Assembly (NCBI RefSeq): GCF_009662475.1
Contig: NZ_CP045571.1
Location: 1,424,501-1,488,500 of the forward strand
Direction of reading: 5' to 3'
Source: Acidithiobacillus thiooxidans ATCC 19377
GTDB lineage: Bacteria > Pseudomonadota > Gammaproteobacteria > Acidithiobacillales > Acidithiobacillaceae
DNA length: 64,000 bases
The notes under the pieces were generated by a model. It ran no database searches and was not told where the DNA came from. It saw nothing but the letters and a program-made list of their open reading frames with translations. Positions 34,693 to 42,354 of this stretch are shown piece after piece (within the stretch, counting starts at the first letter, position 1; each line of letters starts with the position of its first letter). The position numbers and the translations under genes were made by a program.

Positions 34693-34940
34693 TTACCACC
34701 TCATATTGCGAAATATAAATGATTAGTGCATTAAAATATTCTTTATATTATAAAATACTGATATTTTCAATGGTGAACAATCCAGACGCTAATTTCTGCT
34801 GAAAACTGGCCAATCACTGGCGCTGTTTGACATCATGAATGCTGGAGAGACCCAAAACGCCTTTGGATTGGCATACTGTAGTCAAAGGATTGCGAACGGA
34901 TGACCCGCGAGGTTGAGGAGGGTTCTGTTGGGCGTGGTGT

Positions 34941-35082
34941 AGGTTACCAACTTTATTTGCACAAAATTTAGCGGGTCTTGGGCTCGATCAGACATAAAGT
35001 TACCAACTTTATTTATTTTTGAAAATTTCGATGTGCCAATTTTACTGGCTTAGGCCAGATAAAAGTTACCATCTTTATTTGT
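34941..35082 (+). repeat. Three direct repeats of GTTACCAACTTTATTTG
   Basis: Copies lie at 34941-34962, 34995-35015 and 35060-35082, in the same direction, spaced by about 54 and 66 bp; the third has one substitution (ATC for AAC). Multiple spaced ~20-bp sites are typical of transposon ends bound by TnsB/rve-type transposases or of iterons. The core ACTTTATT is shared with the motif cluster at 39.1-39.4 kb. Confidence 0.7.
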
Positions 35083-35147
35083 ATCCTACAATTGTCCCAA
35101 GACGTCCTGATTTATTTTGTCCTAGAGGTGCGTCGGATTTTCCCAAG

Positions 35148-35620
35148 CTCCGATATATCGCTATGGCCGAATGTGGGACCCACCTTGTGCTATACAGAAC
35201 CCGGCACTTACGGACCAAGGGGAGTGAGCCATGGCCTTCTCGGTCATGGCGCATGCGGATTCCAGCATGCTGGTGACCGCCGACGGAGGGTTTTATAGTT
35301 ACGCATTCTGGAAGCACGCCCTCGTCACGAATACACGCCTGCTGTTTCGACTGAGCAGTGTCGTGCACCCTCCCCCGAGAAGAGGCATCGCCCGACGGGT
35401 CGTATTTCAGCACCATCAACCCCAGTCCAACAGAATGAAAAAACAGAGCAATGGGGTCACGGGTCCGCATAAACGAATACGCCTTGAAGGGCATCCCCGA
35501 TGCTAAGCCGGTTTACCGCTTGATCACCAGATGGTTGGGTCCCATTGAGGCACCTGCCCTGGAATTGGACGAAAACAGACACCGCTTTCAACCGTCACCT
35601 TAATTCTGATTCTCGATTTT
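35148..35620 (+). pseudogene. IS4-type transposase, internal remnant in several frames
   Basis: Pieces in different frames line up as one decayed transposase: MLVTADGGFYSYAFWKHALV then RLLFRLSSVVHPPP, followed one frame off by GIPDAKPVYRLITRWLGPIE and APALEL. The order and motifs (ADGGFYSY with the second catalytic Asp, KPVYRLIT) fit IS4-type DDE transposases. The N- and C-termini are missing and several frameshifts are needed. Confidence 0.6.
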
Positions 35621-35756
35621 ACCAAAAAGCGCGAAAAGCCCAGGCGTTCAGGCCGGGGATGGATAGCGCGGCGGCGAGACGGCTCAACGCCGTCGAAGCC
35701 GTCTGCCTAGCGATAAATTTTGCCAGCCAATGCCTTTAACTGTATAATTATACACC

Positions 35757-36965
35757 ATGCTGATTCGCATGGCCGTGCGCTACCGTCTCGAAACCACTCC
35801 GGAGCAGGAAAATCTTCTGGCCCGTGCGGTCGGCTGCGTGCGCTTCGTCTGGAACCGAGCGCTGGCCGTGCAGAAGAGCTATCTCGATCATCATTGCGGC
35901 ACCCTGAATTATGCCGGCCTGTGCGAACTACTCACGTCTTGGCGCAATTCGGAAGCCTTTGGGTTTCTCGCAGAATCCCCGTCGATGCCGCAACAGCAGA
36001 CGCTCAGATATCTGACGCAGGCGTTGAAAGAGGCATTCAATAAGAACTCAGCTAAAAACTTCCCAAATTTCAAAAAGAAGTTCGTCCACGACAGCATGCG
36101 CTACCCGGAACCGGGCCATATTCACTTTGATCTGAATCCCGTTGATCGGGATGGCCGCAAGGTGCTCCCCAAAATCTTCCTGCCATGTATTGGCTGGGTG
36201 AAATTTCGCAAATCCTGCATCATTGGCGGCGAAATCCGCAATGTCACCGTCAGCAGGGCTGGTGGTCACTAGTATGTCGCCATACAGACCGAAAAAGAAG
36301 TGCCGGACCCCGTGCATCCCTCCACTACAGCGGTCGGTGGCGACCGGGGAGTAGCAAACCTGCTTACATTGTCCGATGGCACCATGTTTCTGCCAGTAAC
36401 CGCCTATCGGGATTTGCAGAAGAAACTAGCGCGGGAGCAAAGAAAGCTCGCGCACAAAGTGAAGTTTTCGGCCAACTGGAAGAAACAGAAGGCCAAAATC
36501 ACGCGATTGCACCAGCGTATCGCGGAAATACGGAAAAACGTGCTTCATCAGGTCCGCACCACCATCAGCAAAAACCACGCGGTCGTGGTGCTGGAAGACC
36601 TGAAAGTGCGGAACATGACGGCATCCGCAAAGGGTACCGTGGATAAACCCGGACGCAATATCCGGCAGAAATCAGGATTGAACAAATCCATCCTCGATCA
36701 GGGATGGGGACTGCTCAAACGGATACTGGACTATAAGCTCCAGTGGGCCGGTGGCATGCTATTTTGGGTGAATCCGGCCTATACCTCGCAGACCTGTTCG
36801 GTTTGCGGTGTGGTGGATGCCGGGAATCGCCCCAATCAGGCGGTGTTTCGCTGCCTGCACTGTGGGCATGAAGCACATGCCGACGTGAATGCGGCACAGA
36901 ACATCCTCGCAAGAGGATTGCAGTCAACGGCGGGGCACGCCGGGGTAGCCTGTTCTCCAAAGTAG
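35757..36965 (+). pseudogene. tnpB: TnpB RNA-guided nuclease gene (IS200/IS605 type) with an amber stop
   Basis: One continuous frame of 402 codons interrupted only by TAG at 36270-36272 in the context GGH-stop-YVAIQTE, where relatives usually have Trp (GGxWyVsIQ); a single TGG-to-TAG change explains it. All nuclease elements are otherwise present: RuvC-I Asp in AVGGDRGVANLLTLSDG, RuvC-II Glu in AVVVLEDLKVRNM, the zinc finger CSVCGVVDAGNRPNQAVFRC-LHC, and RuvC-III Asp in HEAHADVNAAQNI. No tnpA is adjacent. A restart at a later ATG would lack the N-terminal domain. Confidence 0.9.
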
Positions 36966-36999
36966 CGGAGAGAAGCGGCTGATGTAGGGCCGCTGCTGG

Positions 37000-37045
37000 C
37001 AGGAAGGAATCCTCGTCCTTCAGGACGAGGAGGAAGTCAACCAAA
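37000..37045 (+). ncRNA. Candidate omega-RNA 3' end / right end of the TnpB element
   Basis: A perfect 9-bp hairpin CCTCGTCCT-TC-AGGACGAGG (37011-37030) lies 46 bp after the tnpB stop, followed by AGGAAGTCAA, a typical right end of IS605/IS1341-type elements. In this family the region overlapping the tnpB 3' end is the guide RNA, whose guide would be the flanking sequence. Structure is visible; RNA function is from family knowledge. Confidence 0.6.
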
Positions 37046-37545
37046 GGGCGTAGCTGCGGCTTCCTTGTCACAGGACACCTACCCCCCCCAAGGTGTCGAC
37101 GATCATGGTCTTTACCGCCTCCGGAATGGCCTTTTGCGGATATTCTTCTTCACCCATTGGGTGAGCCTCCATACACATGGAAAACACAATAATATCAAAT
37201 GGATAATCTCATTTCAGCAGGGGTAATTGCTATTTTCAGGATCAAACAAAAGCGAAACGCTCTGCCTGGTCGTTCCGCTTTGCGCTCTGGGGCCGCTAAG
37301 TACTCTGACTTTTCCAGCCTGTCGATTAGATTGCGCTTCCCGAACGACAGCACTGCACGTTAGTCTGCGAGCGCATGCAGTCGGCGGTCATCCAACACCG
37401 GGAAACGAAGTACTTCCATCAACCAGCCTTCAATGCTGCCTTTGCAGCTGCAGACGTCGCCGCAGCCGTGGCACTTTTAGTTGCGGTAACGCTCGTGAAT
37501 TTCAAAAAACTCATCAATTAACTAACTATTTTTCCGCTATTTTCA
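37046..37545. other. Intergenic region between the TnpB element and the porin gene
   Basis: 500 bp without a convincing gene. On the - strand a 29-codon start-like frame (MGEEEYPQKAIPEAVKTMIV) occurs around 37159-37073; it could be a gene start truncated by the TnpB insertion, but I recognise no family. The remainder shows no repeats or hairpins of note. Confidence 0.4.
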
Positions 37546-38871
37546 TCAAAAGGCAATCATCGCCTGCATGGCAAACTCATTATCCACGGCATCAGAAATA
37601 CTATTCGCAACAGGATTAGGCTGATGCGGTACATCCAGTGTCCGGAAGTAGTAACCGGCCATGATTTTGGTCAGTGGCGTGAAGTGATACTGCAGACCTA
37701 TAGCCCAGGTTCTGAATATGCGTTGCTGTGCTGGATCATTCGGCAAACGGTCGTAATAGTCATAACGTAAATTCGCTTCAATATGCTTGGTCAAAAACAA
37801 GCCGCCTTCCAGCATGTAACCATTGGCCGTGTTCTGACTGCCGGGGTAAAGTTGGGTGTTGGTCAGCGTTGCAGGCAGACCAGGGGCGCTGCTGAATGCC
37901 GAAGCTGCCGATATCCAGCCGGTACCACGCATGTACTGGAAGCGGAATTGCCTGCCCCATTGGTGCATATAGCCTTGCAAGTACTGCACATCCACGCCGT
38001 AGCGATTCATACTGTAACTGGTGTCATTCAATTCAGGACTGGCATGCTGATACCAGATACCCGCCTGCACATCGCTACGGAAGGGTCCTTTCCCTCCGAA
38101 TATATAAGCTTCCTGTAGACGCGCAGCATAAATGGGACTGCTAGATTGGTTACCGGCTGCAACAGTTCCAAACATTCCGATCATGGTACCATAGGTAAAT
38201 TCCCAATGACCGTTACGGAACCAGTCAAAGGCCATGATGCCTGGATAGCGGAAAGCGTTATCTCCCAAAGATTGTTGGCCATTTATCAGGTATGCGTTTG
38301 TCTGTTGATTGATTTTGTAGGGGTCGTTAGAGTTATACATCGGTTGTTGCATCAACTGCCCAATAACTGTCGATGGCAACACGAAGTTGTTGCTCATGAA
38401 TCCCTGCATGGCTCCTTCGGCGCTGGGTGCACGAATGAGGCCTGCCTCAATTCTGGCGCCCGGAATATAACTGAAGGTAAAATGCCCATCAATGAGACCC
38501 GGCTGGTATCTCCTGCACACATGCGTGAAACCATTATCTCCAAACTCACCGCCAAAAAAGTAAGAAATATTAGGGTTCAGATTTCCACGCAACTCGATTC
38601 TCGCCCTCAGGATATTGGCGGTAGTACTTTGCGAAAGCCCGGGCGCTATAAGATCGGTGTTCGGGATATGATTCTTTTCAAGGTTGTCTTCATTACCGGG
38701 TTGTGCATAAATACTCGGCTCAATAAAACCAGAAACGCTAAACATCGGAGCCTTCGCCGGAGAAACTCCCTGCAACTTAAACCAGTTAGCAGCATGAGCC
38801 AGTGGCGACAAACCAAGCATGGCTGCTGTAACAATAAGCGTATTTTTGGAAATTTTATAATCGTGATACAT
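37546..38871 (-). CDS. Outer-membrane porin
   Basis: About 441 aa from ATG 38871, preferred because GAGGTG sits six bases upstream (ATG 38877 overlaps it). Signal peptide NTLIVTAAMLGLSPLAHA-AN, then alternating beta-strand sequence with many aromatic residues and a C-terminal Phe (NEFAMQAMIAF), as required for outer-membrane insertion. ARIELRGNLNPNISYFFGGE and IEANLRYDYYDRLPNDPAQQ recall phosphate-selective/Omp40-like porins of acidithiobacilli. Ion selectivity cannot be told. Its upstream region joins the motif cluster at 39.1 kb. Confidence 0.8.
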   Translation of the reverse strand: MYHDYKISKNTLIVTAAMLGLSPLAHAANWFKLQGVSPAKAPMFSVSGFIEPSIYAQPGNEDNLEKNHIPNTDLIAPGLSQSTTANILRARIELRGNLNPNISYFFGGEFGDNGFTHVCRRYQPGLIDGHFTFSYIPGARIEAGLIRAPSAEGAMQGFMSNNFVLPSTVIGQLMQQPMYNSNDPYKINQQTNAYLINGQQSLGDNAFRYPGIMAFDWFRNGHWEFTYGTMIGMFGTVAAGNQSSSPIYAARLQEAYIFGGKGPFRSDVQAGIWYQHASPELNDTSYSMNRYGVDVQYLQGYMHQWGRQFRFQYMRGTGWISAASAFSSAPGLPATLTNTQLYPGSQNTANGYMLEGGLFLTKHIEANLRYDYYDRLPNDPAQQRIFRTWAIGLQYHFTPLTKIMAGYYFRTLDVPHQPNPVANSISDAVDNEFAMQAMIAF

Positions 38872-39118
38872 GTTCATCACCTCGTGATATTTTGGCAGAA
38901 TATTAATACTTTTTAAAACAAGTGTGAGCCAGCCCGATGGTGCGTGACTAACCTGTACTTGAAAATAGAATAAAGCAAAATACATGCCAAAAATAAAATC
39001 CATCAATTTGTTGGATCTGGACTGCTTAAGCGGTCAAAAAAGCACAAAGACCTGTACTTACAATACACAATGAATCGGAGTGTTTCGCTGCGGAATATCA
39101 GGCGTTGCTGTTCAGTGA

Positions 39119-39370
39119 CGAAAAAGTATCATCCTGATTGGCACGCAACTTATTGATTATGCGTCGCCGTTTTTGTTAGTCTATTGGAATAAGAATCATC
39201 CTGAGTTGCCCATCAAACACGCCACTGACAGGGGCGCAGAACAATAAAGTGACATCCTTATAGTAACTTAACTCGTTGTTTCTTTGTCCGACACACACTT
39301 TCTATCACGTTTTTGCTGTACTCCAGGATGATACTTTATTGTCCTGAGGTGACATTATTTTGTCCGTCAG
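39119..39370. repeat. Cluster of five ~19-bp motifs (GGATGATACTTTATTGTCC-like) in inverted arrangement
   Basis: Three copies read on the - strand (39119-39137, 39186-39208, 39239-39259) and two on the + strand (39325-39346, 39346-39366). Best copy: GGATGATACTTTATTGTCC; others differ at 3-7 positions. Inverted groups of spaced sites are typical of the ends of transposons using TnsB/rve-type transposases. The cluster ends exactly where the 39374 reading frame begins and marks the change to the plasmid-like region. Confidence 0.65.
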
Positions 39371-39373
39371 CAG

Positions 39374-39835
39374 TTGCAGGCGCAATATGCCCTGCAGGAT
39401 CTCAAAACGGTGCCTTACGCGATGATGCCGCGAAGAGCGGAGCTGCTGGCAATGGCGGAAACCTATGAGCGTTTCGGAAAGACCATGGAAATTGCCGTGA
39501 ACACGCAAGGTGCGGTGGTCCGCAAAATGTTTCTGACCGTGGCGATGCGCACACGAGACTTCGTGATGGAAACGCGTCGGGATGCGGAAAGCTGGGTGGA
39601 CAGAATCATGACCGTCATGGACCAGCAACTCCAGCGTTTCGAAGCGCAGACGGAAGAAGAATTACAGGCCCTGCAACAGATCGCCAAAGCGGTGGAGTTT
39701 GTGGAAACGCGCGTACAGCAACTGGAGCAGGCGCTGATGGAGGTACAGAGCAAGGAAGAACGGCTTAACCAGGCCGCATTCCCTTTCATGAAATTGATGG
39801 CCGCCGACATTATGGCGTCGTCAGCTTCCACCTAA
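39374..39835 (+). CDS. Uncharacterised coiled-coil protein, probably 5'-truncated
   Basis: 153 aa from TTG 39374, with the frame open further upstream into the motif cluster and no credible ribosome site, so the true N-terminus seems to have been lost. The C-terminal half is strongly helical and heptad-like (QLQRFEAQTEEELQALQQIA then VEFVETRVQQLEQALMEVQS). A Met-rich basic helix precedes it. I do not recognise the family. It converges on parE with a 4-bp overlap of stops. Confidence 0.5.
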   Translation: MQAQYALQDLKTVPYAMMPRRAELLAMAETYERFGKTMEIAVNTQGAVVRKMFLTVAMRTRDFVMETRRDAESWVDRIMTVMDQQLQRFEAQTEEELQALQQIAKAVEFVETRVQQLEQALMEVQSKEERLNQAAFPFMKLMAADIMASSAST

Positions 39836-41811
39836 ACATCCAGATCGGCCGTCCAGCCATCCCTTTCCATCCATGCCCGGCGCTCACCCGCCGACTGTTT
39901 GCCCATGAGCAGATTGAAGCGTTCCTGCAAAAAGGCTTGTTCGGTAAGTGTCATGGTGAGGGGGACCAATGACCGGGTATCTGGACACAAAGCCGTTTCC
40001 CAGAGTTGATCTGGATTCATCTCGCCCAGGCCCTTGAAACGCTGAACCGAAATAGCGGATTCCTTGACGCCTTCAGCGCGAAGACGCTCTATGGCCGCAT
40101 CCCGCTCTGTTTCGGCTTCACAATAGATTTTGCGGGCTTTGCCACGCCAGGTAGTATCTACCCGATACAGGGGCGGCTTCACCACAAATACATGCCCACG
40201 CCGGAGGAGTGCCGGAAAATGGCGCAGAAACAGCGTTAGAATTAGCACCTGAATATGGCTACCATCCACATCGGCATCCGAAAGAATCATGATTTTGCCG
40301 TAGCGCAATCCCGCCAGCACCTGTTCGGGATCGGCATCAACGCCATGCGGCTCTATCCCCAGGGCCACCGCCATATTGTGGACTTCCTGATTTTTGAAAA
40401 TCAGATCGGCATCCACCTCCCAGGTATTCAGCACCTTGCCCCGCAGCGGTAAAAGCGCCTGATATTCTTTATCACGCGCCGCCTTGGCGGAGCCGCCCGC
40501 CGAATCCCCTTCTACCAGAAACAATTCATTACGCTGAATATCTGTGCTTTCGCAATCGGTCAGCTTACCCGGTAAGGTCGCCAGCCCCGACCCCTTTTTG
40601 CGTTCCACTTTTTTCGCCGCACGACTGCGTAGCTGTGCGCTCTGAATGGCCTGTTCGACAATGGCCCTGCCCGCCTCGGGATGACTGTTCAGCCACAGTT
40701 CCAGAGGGTCACGAATGGTCTGCACCATGAGCTTGTAAGCCTCACGACTGGTGAGTTTATCCTTGGTCTGCCCCTGAAACTGAGGGTCAAGAATCCGTGC
40801 GGAAAGCACCAAGGCCATTTTGCCGGTGACGTCCTCCTGTACCAGCTTCACCTTGGCCGGCATCAGACTGTGATGTTCCATAAAGCTGCGCACAGCTTCA
40901 AAAACGCCGGCGCGGAACCCCGACTCATGGGTTCCCCCATCCAGGGTAGGGATAAGATTCACGTAGGTTTCGGGTTTCGGACAGCCCTGCGCCGCCCAGC
41001 AGATGGCCCAATTCGCCCCCTCCCCCTCAGCAAAGCCATGGCTGTCATCATTCTGGTAAACGGACTGCGTGAAAATAGGGGTGATGGTTTCGGTATCAGC
41101 CAGCAGTTCTTCCAGATAGCCGGAAAGTCCAGCATCGTATTGCCAGAGGATGGGCTCCTGTTCGGGCAGGGAGAGCGTGACCCGCAACCCGGGCAAAAGA
41201 ATCGCCTTTGAACGGAGAAGATGGGTGAGTTCACGAATATTGACCCGATTTGAATCAAAATAGCGGGCATCCGGCCAGACCTGAACCCGCGTACCGTGTT
41301 TGCGGGAAGTGCTGTTTTCAATGCGCACCAGAGGCGCTTCAATGGCGCTGTCAGCGAAGCCCAGGCGGTAATGGCCATAGCCTGAACCTTCCGGATCTCG
41401 GGTGTGAATATCCACCACAACCCGCTTTGACAGGGCGTTCGTAACAGCGACACCGACGCCGTGCAATCCGCCCGAAAAACGATACGCGGAAGCTTGGTCT
41501 GTCTTATCGAATTTGCCACCGGCATGCAGTGTTGTGAAAGCGAGTTCTGCAGCCGGACGGGACTCACCGGGCGGGATGCCAACGGGAATACCCCGCCCGT
41601 TATCTTCCACTATGACCGAGCCATCCGGGCAAACCGTCACATCAATCTGGGTAGCCTGTCCAGCCAGGGCTTCATCCGCAGAATTATCTATCAGTTCCTG
41701 CACGATATGGGTGGGACAAGTGGTACGCGTGTACATGCCCGGGCGCAATCGCACGGGCTCCAGGCCTTTAAGAACGGTAAATTGATCAGCGCTGTAATTT
41801 TTGGATGCCAT
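39832..41811 (-). CDS. parE: DNA topoisomerase IV subunit B (ParE-type)
   Basis: 659 aa type II topoisomerase ATPase subunit. GHKL ATPase: VQELIDNSADEALAGQ (N box), VIVEDNGRGIPVGI (G1) and SGGLHGVGVAVTNALS (G2/ATP lid). Transducer domain in the middle, then TOPRIM: ELFLVEGDSAGGSAKAARDK (EGDSAGG, catalytic Glu) and IMILSDADVDGSHIQVLILT (DxDxD). RFKGLGEMNPDQLWETALCP closes the subunit. LNTWEVDADLIFKNQEVHN is ParE-like rather than GyrB-like. AAGGAG precedes ATG 41811. No parC is in the window, so it could be the chromosomal gene or one carried by the element. Confidence 0.92.
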   Translation of the reverse strand: MASKNYSADQFTVLKGLEPVRLRPGMYTRTTCPTHIVQELIDNSADEALAGQATQIDVTVCPDGSVIVEDNGRGIPVGIPPGESRPAAELAFTTLHAGGKFDKTDQASAYRFSGGLHGVGVAVTNALSKRVVVDIHTRDPEGSGYGHYRLGFADSAIEAPLVRIENSTSRKHGTRVQVWPDARYFDSNRVNIRELTHLLRSKAILLPGLRVTLSLPEQEPILWQYDAGLSGYLEELLADTETITPIFTQSVYQNDDSHGFAEGEGANWAICWAAQGCPKPETYVNLIPTLDGGTHESGFRAGVFEAVRSFMEHHSLMPAKVKLVQEDVTGKMALVLSARILDPQFQGQTKDKLTSREAYKLMVQTIRDPLELWLNSHPEAGRAIVEQAIQSAQLRSRAAKKVERKKGSGLATLPGKLTDCESTDIQRNELFLVEGDSAGGSAKAARDKEYQALLPLRGKVLNTWEVDADLIFKNQEVHNMAVALGIEPHGVDADPEQVLAGLRYGKIMILSDADVDGSHIQVLILTLFLRHFPALLRRGHVFVVKPPLYRVDTTWRGKARKIYCEAETERDAAIERLRAEGVKESAISVQRFKGLGEMNPDQLWETALCPDTRSLVPLTMTLTEQAFLQERFNLLMGKQSAGERRAWMERDGWTADLDV

Positions 41812-41854
41812 ATCGCTCCTTGTTTCGAGATGCAGGATGTTCGGGCATCAGCCC

Positions 41855-42310
41855 TTATCCGTCCAGCAGTTTCCGCAAATCCTGTTGTTCCGGTTTCGTG
41901 ACATGCGGTGCAACACCTGCTTTTTTCTGCACGTTTTTTTGAGCGCCAGAGGCACGCGTCAAATAGCGTTGCACCAAAGCCTGGAAACGGGCCATATCGC
42001 GGTCCGTCCTTTCTGGCCCGGTGAACGGATCCACAATCTGATGCGCTTCACTGGCTTTGAGGCCCAGAATCTCCATAATCGGCCCATCGGAGCCATCTTC
42101 CACGACCAGGAAAAAGACCGTAACTGGGGATTGCTGCCCTTCCCGGTCCACGCGCCAAATCACTTGCTGATGCGTGCCTGACGACCAGTCCAGTTCCCCG
42201 AACACCACGACGGAGCAGCGATGTTGCAACCGTTGCTCAATCCATAGAAAAATATTCCACGGACCCAAAGGACCGAAATCCCGCCGACCGAACGATATTG
42301 TCGGCTCACG
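41855..42310 (-). pseudogene. SNF2-family helicase, C-terminal fragment
   Basis: The frame contains CSVVVFGELDWSSGTHQQVI followed by WRVDREGQQSPVTVFFLV and MEILGLKASEAHQIVDP. These are helicase motifs V and VI of plasmid/phage-type SNF2 proteins (usual form FGELDWSPGVHEQ-IGRV-RDGQ). The Trp in place of Gly and Asp in place of His in motif VI suggest decay. The N-terminal part lies beyond the IS607-like unit at 44302-45218, and about 200-250 residues between them are absent. Confidence 0.75.
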
Positions 42311-42311
42311 T

Positions 42312-42354
42312 ACCGGACTCCCACCGGTAAGCGTATAGGGCGGCCTAAACCGCC
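42312..42354 (-). ncRNA. Candidate omega-RNA 3' region of the IS607-like element
   Basis: Two hairpins near the tnpB-like stop: GGCGG-CCTAAA-CCGCC (42339-42354, spanning the stop codon) and ACCGG-ACTCCC-A-CCGGT (42312-42328). This arrangement resembles the 3' end of guide RNAs produced from IS605/IS607 right ends. Right-end flank would provide the guide. Structure seen, function inferred. Confidence 0.45.

Larger units (their letters stand above)
33362..34832 (-). repeat. 185-bp MITE-like element, copy 3, split by an insertion sequence
   Basis: The left part (33362-33408) reads TGTTAATCAGCGTCATTC to CAGGTTTTTA and the right part (34696-34832) continues CCACCTCATATTGCG to GCGCTGTTTGACA. Joined, they give 184 bp that align end to end with the inverse of copy 2 (18213-18397); the 45 bases nearest the left end match copy 2 almost perfectly. 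The ISAzo13-like element lies in between. Confidence 0.88.

Noticed and set aside
34941-35082. Repeats as plasmid iterons
   Set aside because: Only three copies, no Rep gene nearby, and spacing is uneven; a transposon end is more likely.
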